Source: Torymus aiolomorphi
Lineage: Eukaryota > Arthropoda > Insecta > Hymenoptera > Torymidae
DNA length: 64,000 nt
Assembly (NCBI GenBank): GCA_036365515.1
Contig: CM070873.1
Coordinates: forward strand, 171,617,104 to 171,681,103
Direction of reading: 5' to 3'
The translations under genes and the position numbers were made by a program. Of the stretch, positions 10,967 through 22,664 are shown piece after piece (position 1 is the stretch's first letter; every line of letters begins with the position of its first letter). Below the pieces are notes generated by a model. It worked only from the letters and a program-made list of their open reading frames with translations. It had not been told where the DNA came from and did not search any database.

Positions 10967-12437
10967 GTAAGTTTGCAGTGGTAGGTTTAGATGTCCCTGG
11001 TATCGCTGGTAGTGATGCGCGCTGTGAGCCTGTCGAATCGCTGCTTGTTCTTATTACTCTTCTTGGTGTTATCGATTGTTGATTTATTGCGCGATCTACC
11101 TTACCAAAATACCGTTGGAAGGTAGGTTGCACAGGGTAATCAGACATTTCTATGTATTTTTTAATTTTGGATTTTAATATTTCACATAGATCACTGTCGA
11201 TTGCACAATGGTTTGTATTATAATTAGTTTTAAATTTTTCATTGCAAAAAACACAGTTCGGACATTTTATAATTTCACTAGTACACTTTGAGGTTATGTG
11301 ATTTCCATTGCACTTAGAACACGTGTCTTCATTCTTACATTTTTTACTGTTATGCCCAAATCTTGAACATTTATTGCAAGGATAAGAATTTATAATATCG
11401 AATACTCTGCAACTCTGATAACCAATAAATAATCTGCTCTTGTTGTCTCTGATATGTTTATAAATATCCGATGTTACCTCAATTATAGCACTGTTGGTGC
11501 CTGTTTTTGTATTGGTATATACATGCAGTACTTTACACTTATTTTCCATATTGTTAAAATTTCTTAGGTTGATATCTTGTTCAATTACTTTTTCATCTTC
11601 GAGAGTCTTATCGATATTTATTACTTTTAGTTTAGGTTTATTGATTTGTTCCTTTTCAATTTTAATGTCACTGTTCAGTAAATTGTTCAGAGTATTTTCA
11701 ATTGTATTAATGCTATCTTCATTAGTGCAATTAATTATCACTGTGTCTTTGTTCTTGCACGCTACACTTTTTGTTTGTATTGTTTTATTTAGAGTTAGTT
11801 GTTGATTTACTATTTTTTCAATGTCGGTTGTATCTTTGCTGTTAGTTTTTTTTATTATTAGTTTAGGTATTCTTTTACTCTTTGGATCTATATTAGCTGT
11901 TATTTCTGCGAAAGTCTTGATCTTATTGTTGTTATTGTTATTACCCTGCTTTTCTTTCGTAAGCAATTCATTTAATATTCTATTTTTGTCTTGTAATTCA
12001 CTATTTAGTTGTTTCAACAATTGAATTTCAATTCTTAAGGATTGTGTTTCATTGTAGTCTTCGAACACAGTTTCATTAAGTCCTTTGTTCTTATCCTTGT
12101 CATTGTCCTTTTCAAGATCAATTTCACTAATAATTTCTTGTTTAATTTGTTCTTTTGTGAATAATTTAACTTGAGCTATTAATTCTTTAGCTTCTCTGCT
12201 CAAGGTACCATATGGCAAGTTTGAGCTTAGAGCTACGTTGGCATGGTCTTGGCAGATTATAAGTGTGTTGCTAATGAATTGAACAGGGCAACCGGCGTTA
12301 TATTTTGTTACTATCTCCTTTGTGTGAAATACGTTTTCACAAAAAAGACACAAAACCGCTCCAACTTGTAGTGTTGAATGACACTTATAGAATTTAGTAA
12401 GCGAGTCGTCGGGAGGCTTCTTCCCTCCCGACGCCAT
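10956..12437 (-). CDS. LINE ORF1, gag-like nucleic-acid-binding protein
   Basis: 493 codons, uninterrupted. It is the RNA-binding partner protein of the LINE ribonucleoprotein. Residues about 15-75 carry a spaced cysteine/histidine set (FYKCH, LCLFCENVFH, GCPVQF, ICQDH) that resembles a small PHD-like or zinc-binding module. About 125-165 is a polar, charged stretch compatible with a coiled coil. Near residue 355-410 lie zinc-knuckle motifs CNKCSRFGHNSKKC and CSKCNGNHITSKC, followed by CPNC. The C-terminus is serine/threonine/proline-rich. The stop overlaps the ORF2 start by about ten bases, the usual arrangement for reinitiation in two-ORF LINEs. Intactness of ORF1 against a broken ORF2 suggests a fairly recent copy. 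Confidence 0.85.
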   Translation of the reverse strand: MASGGKKPPDDSLTKFYKCHSTLQVGAVLCLFCENVFHTKEIVTKYNAGCPVQFISNTLIICQDHANVALSSNLPYGTLSREAKELIAQVKLFTKEQIKQEIISEIDLEKDNDKDKNKGLNETVFEDYNETQSLRIEIQLLKQLNSELQDKNRILNELLTKEKQGNNNNNNKIKTFAEITANIDPKSKRIPKLIIKKTNSKDTTDIEKIVNQQLTLNKTIQTKSVACKNKDTVIINCTNEDSINTIENTLNNLLNSDIKIEKEQINKPKLKVINIDKTLEDEKVIEQDINLRNFNNMENKCKVLHVYTNTKTGTNSAIIEVTSDIYKHIRDNKSRLFIGYQSCRVFDIINSYPCNKCSRFGHNSKKCKNEDTCSKCNGNHITSKCTSEIIKCPNCVFCNEKFKTNYNTNHCAIDSDLCEILKSKIKKYIEMSDYPVQPTFQRYFGKVDRAINQQSITPRRVIRTSSDSTGSQRASLPAIPGTSKPTTANLHGK

Positions 12438-12439
12438 GA

Positions 12440-12930
12440 TGTCAACTTCAATCTATATTATTAGAAACCCTAATGACGCTGACCTTTGGAAAATACAGAT
12501 TTTATCAATTACTTTTAGTTGTATTTCATGGAAGCTAAAATGATAAGGAAGCTTATTTTTATATTATACTACCATAAATTTTGCACTTTTCATATAAGTT
12601 GGTTGGCTTCACATGAAAGAAACTTTAAGAGGACTGAGTAATCAATCTGGGAGCATGTTAGAATTAGGAAAAGTTCACCATAACCTCTAAATATCAGTTT
12701 CATTGTAGTAGGAAATGGACAAGCCATGTTATAATCCAAGAACCCAAATCAAAATTTATTTTCTATAATCTGTGATTATGATCAACTTCGAAAAAGAAAA
12801 TATACCCCATAAATACTCTCAAAGTATTATATTGTTTAGTGTATAAGCTTGTTTAAACCATTAACGTCTATAAAAAAAATTAGTTTAATTAATCTTCAAA
12901 ATAATTGACAACATAAATCAAAATTGCTCT
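12440..12930 (-). repeat. Inverted counterpart of the repeat left of the LINE
   Basis: Carries, in reverse complement, phrases found at 7070-7800. Examples are CACCATAACCTCTAAATATCAG against the 7320-7340 region, and TAAGTTGGTTGGCTTC against AAGCCAACCAACTTA near 7730. Together they flank the LINE as diverged inverted arms. Confidence 0.55.
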
Positions 12931-14310
12931 AAACTCAGAAAGTTATTGCCAATTTAAAAAAAAAATATCTTTTTAACCAAGTGCATGAATTTATAAGCAA
13001 TTATGAGCTATAATAAACAAACAAGATATGAGCTATAAATTTCTATGTTTTGACTAATTTTTAATTTTTTTGTCAAGTTCTTATCAAATTACTTAAGGAA
13101 CGAAATGAGAACTAAAATCTGTTGAAAAACAAAAAATATTCCACTGATTTATCAATAATTGTTTGTAGTCACTATCACTAGATAGTTGATATTCTAGAAA
13201 CTGTTCTAGAATCAACATTTTGTGAAAAAAGTTATCTTAGTCACATCAAATACGTATTTGAAATTCCGAACGTTCATAATGAACGAAATATTAACTTATA
13301 GTTTCTAATTTTGGTTAGAATTAATCAGAGTGGTTTTAGTGGTGACTGCAAGAGTGACATGTGAAGATATACAGTTATTATCATTTTTTAAATATATTAA
13401 GTAAGCAACTTCGGCTAAATCTGAAAATGGCAAAAATCTTTCGTTCGCTATGAACGTTCGAAATTTCAAGCACCTCATCAAATACACTTACGTGATGCTT
13501 TTAATCGGCGTCGTTGGCAGCCATCGAAGATCAAGACAGGCAAGTATCGTTTCAAGCACTCACTACTCACTAGTCAACATGCTCCGTCTTCCAACTAGCT
13601 CTCAGTTGTGTCATTGGAGACACTATTGATCCTGTTGAACTCTTAGTGACTTTCTGTTCCAGTTTCACAAGAAATTAAAATTACAAAATTTTTAATATAC
13701 ATTGTATAGCCATAATTAAACCCAAGACTTCTTTATTTCAGTTCTAGAATAGACCAATTTGGTGAATTTTTTTTGTTTGGTAGCCAGTTGATATCGTCCA
13801 TACAGTTCCAGTTATTAATTTTGAGATCCAAGTCAACTAGTTTAAAATGGTTTTCTTGATTTTTGTATGTCCAGTTATAGGAAGCAACACATATCTTTGT
13901 ACAGTATTCTATAATTGATCTGTTTGTTATATGCTAATATATCGACAATTTGTAGAAGTATATAATCTAAGCTGCTGACACGCAAAGGCAATTTCACAAT
14001 CACGGCACTCATCCACAAATACAGATGTTGTTGCTGGTCCTATTAGAACAGTATATTGTACAAGGCAAACCATGTAAAATCTGCAAAACGCAAACGTTTA
14101 AAAATAATCTACCATGTATTAGCAGCGGACGTCTAACGATAAGTTAGCTCGTGCAAAAAAGCAATTCGTCCGAACTGATTCTCCGAGAGACGCACTGCTC
14201 TATATTCGACGACCGTAGAAAACAAGAGACCGAAACACCGAGACAGAAACGACCGACCAACGTTATCCAAAAAATATAACACCAAATCTCGTGCACTCGC
14301 GGCTGTGTGC
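12931..14310. other. No feature recognised
   Basis: AT-rich non-coding stretch. A local echo of GAACGTTCATAATGAACGAA-like palindromic sequence lies near 13268-13290 and again near 13440-13460. No open frame with family signature was seen. Confidence 0.4.
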
Positions 14311-14316
14311 GTTTAT

Positions 14317-14362
14317 TATACACACACACACGCGCGCGCGCGCACGCACACACGCACACAGA
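14317..14362. repeat. (CA)n/(CG)n compound microsatellite
   Basis: Alternating ACACAC, CGCGCG and CACGCACACA runs. Such alternating purine-pyrimidine tracts can adopt Z-DNA. Confidence 0.95.
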
Positions 14363-14377
14363 CGAGTGGAGACCTAA

Positions 14378-14850
14378 CCTAAAAGCTCGCAGCTACTCCG
14401 CAACTTCGAGACATACACGATATAGGAGCGAATGACGACAGGTGATAACTTACCGTGGGACGAGTTGAGCCTGATCCAGAGGCAACAGGCAATAGCTGCC
14501 GATAAATAAGATAGCCTCGCTGACGATCAAACCCTTGATCCACCTCAAGTAGAATCACTCGCGGCAAGCCTACTTGCGTGCGGGCGCATACTCCTATATG
14601 CGAGACCGAGCGGGTGCCGTATACCGACAGCTGTTGTTCAGTTCAGGCTGCCTCTGCATCCAGCAGTCAGCGCGCACGATCGTGCGCATATCCATATGGT
14701 AGGTCCCTCTATAAAAATGCATCCTCGGCAGGGTTGACCGTTGACGCCGTGTTGAGTAATTGGGGTTGGGACGCTATGTTGATTTTCTCGAACATCTCGA
14801 AAATCTCGTATTTTTTACGCATGCGCAGATGCCCTTTAGAGTTATGATTG
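14378..14850. other. GC-richer segment, possible promoter remnant
   Basis: Less AT-rich than its neighbours, with TATAAAAAT at about 14711-14719 followed by GC-rich sequence. Nothing downstream is recognisable as a coding exon, so promoter function is only a possibility. Confidence 0.2.
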
Positions 14851-15052
14851 GTGGAATGGTATAGAGATGGCGCATGTGTTGTGAGCAGAAAATATGATAT
14901 ATATTAATTGATATAAATTGATAATCAATTGATAAATCGATGAAAAATTTTTATGTAAAACATAATATTTTTCGCCTAGCGGGCCGAAAGTGCGATTTTG
15001 CTCCAGGCGCCCGATCTCAAAGGTTGTATTTTCGGCCTCGCTAGGCAAAAGA

Positions 15053-15189
15053 ATAGTATATGCACCATGGGAGAAAATAAAGAATGCCTCAGATCGCATG
15101 TTTGTCACCCTCGCCTTCGGATCGGGTGACAATTTACATGCGATCTGGGACATACCTTACTTTTGCTCCCCAGGGGCGTAATATACTAT
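15053..15189. repeat. Small hairpin/MITE-like inverted repeat
   Basis: Arms ATAGTATATGC...CAGATCGCATG and CATGCGATCTG...TATACTAT pair with interruptions around a loop that itself contains GTCACCCTCG...CGGGTGAC. No target duplication was confirmed. Confidence 0.55.
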
Positions 15190-15970
15190 TACTTCCCCAT
15201 AGATAAACTTTATTTGGAACGGTGACAAAAATTTTAGAGATAAATTGTTCAAAAAGATATTTTAAGGCAATATTGAAATTTATCGATTTTGAAAAAATTT
15301 TTTTTGTGTCTATGTATACGTGTGCGTGCGCGCTTGTACATGTGTAAATATTCGCACTTTTTTTATTCTTTTATATATTATAGCTAATGTTACTTAATAT
15401 TATAAACTGTTCTTGAAAGATCTTTAAACTACCTACATTTTCGTTTTTAATTTTTAAATTATCTTTAGTATGCCATTTGTTATTGAGGAAAATGTTCTTA
15501 TAATTCATAAATTAATTTTTCAAAAAATATTTGATTTATCAAATCAAAATTTTAGTTACTCATTATACGCTTATTAAAGATAATATTTGGTATGAATTTC
15601 AAGAGGTTATCTTGAGAAAAAAATTATTTTAGAAAAAAAACGCGTTTTCGTTGGCCCACGGTAACAAGAGTAAAAATCAATTAATCGTGCTGAAATTTGG
15701 TATAGATATAGATTTTTTATATTTTCAAACTGAGTTCGTTGCCCAAAAAAATCGAACTGTCACAATCAAAGATATTTGAGGTTGAAAATTTTTAAAAATA
15801 TTTTCGAATGGCGTTTTTTTCAGAAAATATTTGATAGATAGAGAACATTTTGCGTAATACAATAAATTATTGTAATAAAAAATTAAAAAGGGGAATAAAT
15901 ACATTAGTTTGAAGAAGCTACGTGACAATGGCACCGGTTTTTTTATTAGTGATGATGGTGGGATTAGTGT
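15190..15970. other. No feature recognised
   Basis: AT-rich sequence with homopolymer runs; nothing supportable. Confidence 0.4.
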
Positions 15971-16070
15971 ATGGATCTTTTCATTTATTTAAAATTAAAA
16001 ACATGGTTTTTTCAATATAAAAATATTCAACTTGAATTTTATATACTTTCACTTTACCTCTGCACTGAGA

Positions 16071-16300
16071 AGAAGATCTTGCGCGGCTCGGCGATGCCGA
16101 CAAGAGCACGCGAGTCTCCACAGGTGTTGGCGAAGTTACTCGCGAGAGGTGAAGATGTACTCCCAAACGTTGATGGTCGAGCAGTAGTTCATGAAATAGG
16201 AGAGCTCGGTGATATTTCTATACCCCCAGCAAAGGTCGACAGCTAGGACAGCATCTACATATAACACTGTCCGGAGGCGCACCTCGGAGAAATAAATCAC
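16071..16300 (+). CDS. Possible terminal exon of an unknown gene
   Basis: A short segment with markedly higher GC than its surroundings. It reads in one plus-strand frame from about 16071 to a TAG at about 16244, and contains VLAKLLARGEDVLP...DGRAVVHE, which loosely resembles an ankyrin repeat. An AATAAA poly(A) signal follows within about 50 bases (about 16291). A pyrimidine-rich tract and a candidate acceptor (CTGCACTGAG) precede it. No upstream exon was recognised. It could equally be a processed fragment. Low confidence. Confidence 0.25.
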
Positions 16301-18739
16301 TCTGATCCTATATTTTTACATAAAGGCAAAAAGCAATTAGCAGCACACTATAGTCATCCTGCAAAGTCATTTCTGAGCCTGTAATAATAAAAAAGGCACT
16401 ATCAGCTCGACAAAGAAAACCATTAGGAACGATTAAAGATTTACCCGACCTTCTACTTCTACTGCTACTCCAAACCCATCAAATAATATTCTCTAACCAC
16501 GAAAATACTGCAACCTTTAGTGCATGGTCGTAAAAAAGACCTCCAGAGTACTGCTTGCCCACGTCTACTTAATAATACCTTACAATTAATAAAACACAAT
16601 TAGTTGAAAATTTATTTGGAGAAAAGAGAACTATAATACATACCTTCTTGTATGGGCATGAACTATTAGTGCAAAAATTCTCAGCAGCGGGATGATGAAT
16701 ATCGGTCGATTCATCTCGTCATACACGAAAGAAAGTCATACGGATATTCCACAACAAGACTGCTCTGCTTACTTTGAAATTCCACCTACGCCTACAGGTA
16801 CCTTATTCGTAACCTTATTGAATATTCTGTACCTTATTCTGTATGCGCTTATGTATCGAAGCATGTTCTGAAATTCATACGCATAAATAAGCCAAAACAA
16901 AAGCGTTCGGAAAATATTAGTAAGCCCATGCATCTAAGAGGGTCAAACAATAGCAATAATATTGCTCAAGGCGCGAAAGTTTTTTAATAAATATTTCATT
17001 AACTTTTAAGAATATTTCTACTATTGGAGCAACATAATTGCATAATCAAGTTATATACTGGATTTCAGACTGTTCTAATAGCAGTCTACGATCACTTTTT
17101 TACGTGCAATAATGGTCGCAAAGAAATTCTCCAGTACAGGTTTCATTTTTGGAAATAAAATTGATTTTTTACTTTTTCTAATATAACATTATTGTTGTAT
17201 TAATTAACAATTCCATTGGAACAGTTATGTCAATTTTAATTTAAAGTCAGCATAGCACTAAATAATATTCTTATGTTTTTGATTTATTTTATGTGATAAA
17301 AATGTTAACAACATGCTTTATTGGGATTATCATAAACCTTTTATAAGCAATATTAAATAAAATGACTCAAACTTGTATTCATTCATGCACAATACCAATG
17401 AAAATGGCTCCTCCAACGCCATTTTCTATGAGACGCAACCAATATTTTAATCGTCTCCCTGATTTTTTATGGATCTCAAGTTTACATGGTTGGTACGCAA
17501 GAAAATAATTTTTTTGTAATTAAATAAAGCTACTTGAACAATCTAAATTATATTGAAATCCTTATCTGAAAGTTTGTTTATGGTATAACACATTAAATAT
17601 ATATGAAAAATTAGATAAAATTAATATAATTGTGAAGTAAAAACAATTTTTTTTTTATTTTCGTTGCACTCCAATGTTGTAAACTTCAGAATCATGATTT
17701 TTTTCAAATGTTCGTTTTGCTTTAATAATTTGTTGTGTATGTGATTAACTAAATATTATCTTCATCGTGCAATACCATGCATTTTTATAATCAAACATAA
17801 CTTTGACATAATGTATCAAACTACGTCACAAGATTCATTCTGATACTTCTATAGTATCATCAGTATAGAATATCACTCATGTATGAGCCCATTTTTTATA
17901 GAATAATTATTTCAATAAACATGCATTAAATGGATTTTTACGTCATCTATATTTAACAATAAAAACCATTCGCTTTTTGCAATGATAATACAAAAACATA
18001 AATTTCAATTAAGGTCAAATATTCAATACTCAGACACATTTTGAGCTCATTTTTAAACGAATGAGGAGTTTAAAGCTAATACGTAAAATATATAAAGCTT
18101 TAAGGTCCTATTACAAATTTAGTATTAATTTTATTTTCAATAAAAAAAACACTAAAATTTTTTTTATATTAAAAATATAAGTTTAAAAAAATATGAAAAA
18201 AGCCTCAGTAGTACAATAATATTTTTTTACTTCTGTCCAAGTACTAGTGTCAATTATTTTTTTGTCCGAGTAATGGGTATGTTACCTTAAATGAATCAAA
18301 ATTCAATAATGATTACAGATTCGGCATATTGTAACTAAGTACTTCTGTTACAACGCATGCAATCTACATACATTTTTACAATAATAATCTGTTATATTGA
18401 TTTTGGTAATTGAGCAATAGAGTTATACATGCATTATATTCCAATTGCTTATAGAACAATTTAATCATATATCCTATTTATACTTACTTATGCTATTTGA
18501 TGTATAATCCATTACTTAATTAACAAACTCTTCCATACATACCTATGTAAATATTATAGTTGCAGAATGTCTGATTTTTAGATATCTCCTTTTCAAAATT
18601 ATAAATATTATTTAACTGCAATATGTTCATTTCACAGTGTTCACATTTCCTTTTTATTTATTATGCTTACTCTTAATATGCATAGTTAAGTAACGTTGAT
18701 TTGTGCATATTTTTGAACATAATGAGCAAAGTAGATGGC
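16301..18739. other. No feature recognised
   Basis: Long AT-rich non-coding stretch; no family-level similarity, no long open frame and no obvious inverted repeat seen. Confidence 0.4.
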
Positions 18740-19922
18740 AAGTTTTTTCGTGACTACTCATTTTATGTCTGGGAATCATTTTTTACATTTTTTGCACTGC
18801 TGGCGTTCCCCGTGAAATTTTCGTTGATGGTCAGATAAACATAACACTTCTGTTTCACAAGTGCTACATACGCTCTTCTGTCTATCTGGCAAGTGGTACT
18901 TTTAGTGTCTTTTCAAATTAGATTGTGCGTCGAATACTTTCAAGCATGTTGGACACTTGTAATTTCTCTTATGCACCGTTCTTTTGTGTGTCTCCATTTT
19001 TTTCTTTGTAACAAAAAGTTCATTACAATCCTCTTCACTACATTCATAAAGTTTTTTTTTAAACTTTTGTGAGTCACAACAACAGTTTTAGCTTGCTCCA
19101 CTTCATTTTTTTTATTTTCTTGGTAGTTACATGGAATTGGTTCGTAACGGAAATTCCATTCAACGTATCCATAATTGATGGCTTCTGCAATATTTCTGCC
19201 CATGTTCATAACAGCATGATACGTACCTGAACGAATAAAAAATAAATCCCCCGCTTTTTGGGATATACCATTGATCTAACAATGACGGCGCAATAAAATA
19301 AATTTTATGTTTTAATACTTGACTACAAATATTTACGCCAGGGTTGTTATCTCTTAAATAATCTGCAACATTTTTTCCACTTCGGCTTGCCATTTATAAT
19401 CTATAATGAACCATAATTTTGGCTCTCCCGACTTTAATATATTTATACTACTTAGTCCACCATCTTCTTCATGGTGAGCTGTAAAGCTTCCCTTTTCTCC
19501 GACATAGTGCATAGGTGTGTTGATTCCTGCAAGTTCGAGACATTTCTCCTTCCTCCTATACTAATAAGCGACTCAATGTCGCCAAGTACAGATGGACTTT
19601 CCTCTGGTGCCGTTTCTATATCACGTATATATGCACGGTGATCTAAATTATTTCGAAACAGTCGTTGAAGTGTATTCACACATGCCTCCCATTCCTCCTC
19701 TTTACTTGCGAAGTTTAGAACATCATTTCCTCTTAAAATACGCTCTAAAAGTTCTACATTTTCCTCATTCGTAATTTCAACACTTTCGTTGTAGAACAAA
19801 TGTTCGCCTGCTTTCTGCAAACACTCACAATGGAGAAGTTGTTCTGGCGGATCTTTTTGGCATGCATTATCATTGAGCTTATTCAAATAATTTTCAAAAT
19901 CAAAGCTCACAGGATCTATCAC
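18740..19922 (-). pseudogene. JmjC-domain plus C2H2 zinc-finger gene, degraded
   Basis: JmjC proteins are Fe(II)/2-oxoglutarate oxygenases, commonly histone demethylases. Minus-strand pieces appear in correct order but in different frames. 19452-19922 is a 156-codon acidic stretch without a known motif. About 19400-19480 carries HHEEDGGLSSINIL and GEPKLWFIID, matching the first metal-binding HxE strand. 19300-19393 carries NNPGVNICSQVLKHK. About 19150-19240 carries FIRSGTYHAVMNMGRNIAEA, with the distal histidine. 18950-19060 then gives a C2H2-like finger (YECSEEDCNELF...HKRTVH), 18890-18960 a second (YKCPTCLKVF...LKRH) with an in-frame TAA, and 18800-18880 a third (CSTCETEV...HQRKFH). Several frameshifts and stops preclude function. 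No introns are evident, so it may be a retrocopy or TE-captured gene. Confidence 0.6.
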
Positions 19923-20727
19923 TTGTCGAAACTGTAAAAGTGTTATGAATAATATAGTATATATAAATAATAATAATAAGCTTGTTTTCTAATATATTTT
20001 TTTGTAATACAAGCACTATCTTTGCGTTTTTTTACCTATTAAGCGAGCCTAAAAAGCCCGTTCATAAATCGGTAGGCAAATGCCCGCTGCTCGCTGTAGC
20101 AGGCAATACAAATTGAAAAACTTCTGCTGTTCACTTTTAATGGAATTTTCGATAATTATATGTTAGATAATTAATTTCTATAAATCATTGCTAATTTTTA
20201 AAAAATATATTGAAATTATCTAAATTCAGCCGTGATGGGCATGATAAATATATCGTCATGTCTTAATTTCAATCAAACGCGAAAGAGTACTTGTGTTACA
20301 AAAAATATGGTGTACATAGAAAGGGCTATAAGTGGGCTTTTCGACCTCGTATGGAAGCAGTACGCGGTGTAAAAAAAGTACACTTTACCCCCTTGGTATC
20401 ACAATATACTATTACTAAATATATTAAATTTCATTGAGTATTGAGTACATGCTATAGAATTACTTTACTCTTGCCTAATGCTCATCTTTTCGACTTTATC
20501 AAGATATCAACTTTTATTTTTAAATTGGTTATTGCAATATTTATTGTCCCTTTGCATTTTACATTTTTGTGCGAATTCAAATCCTGCTAAGTAACGGTGG
20601 GAAATAGACTATTTTATCTATTACACGCTATTGCGTTTACAAGTATTCATTGTACAAAAAAATAATATAAGGGTTTTGATAGCCTATACTAACATATTAT
20701 TTTTATGGATAGTGTAAAAATGTATAT
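19923..20727. other. No gene; upstream of the JmjC remnant
   Basis: AT-rich; contains short GC-richer patches at 20050-20110 and 20320-20400, but nothing classifiable. Confidence 0.4.
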
Positions 20728-20847
20728 TGTCAGGGGCTCAGGTCGACCGTCATCCGAGCCCTGACGCATCCGCTTCACGATAAGGACTAGACACTCACGA
20801 TGCTCTTGAGTAAGCATCGCGACGTTAGCTCAGTGGTAGAGCACGGG
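20728..20847 (+). repeat. tRNA-headed repeat, copy 4, left half
   Basis: Begins TGTCAGGGGCTCAGGTCG and continues to GAGCACGGG, where the errantivirus is inserted. The right half resumes at 27646 with CGGGCCTACAAACC. The flanks of the reassembled repeat are ATAT on both sides (20724-20727 and 27750-27753), a possible 4 bp target duplication. Confidence 0.85.
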
Positions 20848-21183
20848 AGTTATGTGGCAGGCCCCGGTGGATCACCAAGGAAAGGTAACACACACACACA
20901 GGTAACACTCGCCAAAGTAAGTAATCGAACAAAGGTTGTTGATTAGAATAATGATTTATTAAAACGTCGTTACAGGTTGGATGCCCGACGGAGACTGGCG
21001 ATCGTCGATGCGAAGTGCAGTAAGAGAGTATAAAGAGAGTATATGTATAAAGTATATATGAAAAGTATATATTGCATCTTCATTGTCTTCTGGCTTCTCT
21101 TTGCCCATGCAGATTCCATTCGGAACGATAAGAAAGCTGGCTGGCCGATGCATCTAAGTACCTATGTGGTGACTCATATAACT
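20848..21183 (-). repeat. Errantivirus 3' LTR
   Basis: 336 bp, bounded by AGTTATGTGGCAGG and GACTCATATAACT. It matches the other LTR but is about 100 bp longer: an extra segment at about 20863-20930 with (CA)n, and a 19 bp-scale insertion near 21045-21070. On the minus strand the sequence immediately upstream ends GGCCATGGAGG, the likely short polypurine tract (21184 onward). Confidence 0.9.
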
Positions 21184-22664
21184 CCTCCATGGCCAAGTTC
21201 AATGACGTCCTCGTCTTTGATGTCCTTATCTTTGGACTTTTTGGTAAGTTGCGGCCGTTGTTTCTTGACTTTTATTTTGTATATTAAGTAAACCGATGCA
21301 ATCGTTATGAACAGCAATACTAATATAATTGAACTTGTCGACATGACGAATTCGGTTCTAATTTTATTAGAGACTGGGATAGTTAGTGTAGGTGATGTCA
21401 AAGTTTTTAGAGGTTCGAAATTCAACTGGTGGTCTTCGATAACTAAAGGTGAAATTAGGCTGGATTGTGCCATTTCACCAAGATTTTCGTCAAGTCGGTA
21501 TCCCTGTACTTGTACATCATTTCCTTGTATTTCATATGTTCCTCGGATCATCAATTGGTCATTATCATGTTTAACCTTGATCGGATAATTATTCGATACT
21601 AGCGTTAAATTTTCAGATAATTTGTATGTCAATATTAAAGGTGGACTAATTGAAATGATAATCGGTTTAACTTTTTCCGTTCTAATTTGTTGACATAAAA
21701 AATTCTTTTCATACATCTGTCGGCACTTATTAGCAAATAGTTTTATAGATGACCCGGTCAAACTCCATGGCGTGGTGATAACTTCTGTCTGATTGTTGTA
21801 ATTGATTATAGCAAGTCTTTGATAAAGGGAAAATTCGATAGGATTAAGGATAGGGATTTTGATGGTATATACAATAAGATTTTGTGTGAATGCAATTGAT
21901 CCATGAGCAAAGCGAAAATCTAGCAAATTATGGTAGTCTAATATTAACTCTTTCTGAGAGTAGATTGCCAATGAATGTACACGTATATCCGATATTTGGT
22001 CACATGTTAACAATTCTAAGTCGAATATTTGTTCATTGAAAATAAATGATCTTTTAATTTTATTAAGTAATCCGAGAAAATGTTGCTCCTGGGTCATAAT
22101 CGCTTCAAATAGATTTGATTGCAATGTTTGGTCATTTACAGTTTTCCACATGTCTTTTAAATTTTTACTAATTATATTCGTATTGTTATTTATTTGTTTA
22201 CTTATCGTATTTATTATGTTTATTGACTTATTTAAAGTAAATATATTTTCCTGTTGTTGATTTTGTAGAGAATTTAAGTAGTTGTTTATCTTTTCTAAAT
22301 CGTTTGCACCTGGGTTCCCAAAAATGTATTTTATTGCTGTGCCTAATCCGATTATTAACCCTCTTTTAGTTCTCATGTTTGATGGCATTATTATCTGTAG
22401 ATTCTGGTGTATTTCATATAGAATTTCGGCTTGCTTTAATAAACTTGATTCTCTTAATTCGCCATAGTTAGATAATATTGTATAGCTAGCTGTTATACGT
22501 TTAAAAGTTTTCAAAAGCGTAGTAACATCGATGTTGAAATGTAGGTAATGATAACTTCCAACTATTCTCCCAGTTCCTTGGTAATCGTAATGCGTCTTAT
22601 TTTGGTTGATTTCGCTACCTCCGCGAGCAGAGCTATGAGCATCAAGATTAGTGTCGTCTTCATT
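21174..22664 (-). pseudogene. env: Errantivirus env (baculovirus F-like fusion glycoprotein), frameshifted near N-terminus
   Basis: Would encode the membrane-fusion envelope protein. An ATG at 22662-22664 opens a hydrophobic signal-peptide-like start (MKTTLILMLIALLAEV). It lies directly after a strong splice acceptor, TTCTTCTTTACAG, as expected for an env made from a spliced subgenomic RNA. That frame ends at a TAG near 22565, and the rest of the protein continues in another frame, so an indel separates signal peptide and body. The body (21174-22514, about 446 codons) has a furin-type site RTKR followed by GLIIGLGTAIKYIFG, the conserved fusion-peptide region of errantivirus and F-type proteins. 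A transmembrane helix (STSSIILVLLFITIASVYLI) lies near the C-terminus, followed by a basic, charged tail. The frame runs about ten bases into the LTR. Confidence 0.85.

Larger units (their letters stand above)
7848..12437 (-). mobile_element. Non-LTR retrotransposon (LINE, CR1/Jockey-like), near full length, inactive
   Basis: A 4.6 kb minus-strand element. ORF1 and ORF2 are adjacent with a short overlap, followed by a 3' UTR of about 260 bp and a tail of TAAA/AATAA repeats at 7848-7866. The 5' UTR is essentially absent: the ORF1 start codon is the last recognisable element base, so the copy may be slightly 5'-truncated. ORF2 has frameshifts near 9735 and 9545 and stops at 9418 and 8824. No target-site duplication could be seen by eye. 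Two shorter tails of a related family lie at 48005-48760 and 63120-64000. Confidence 0.85.
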
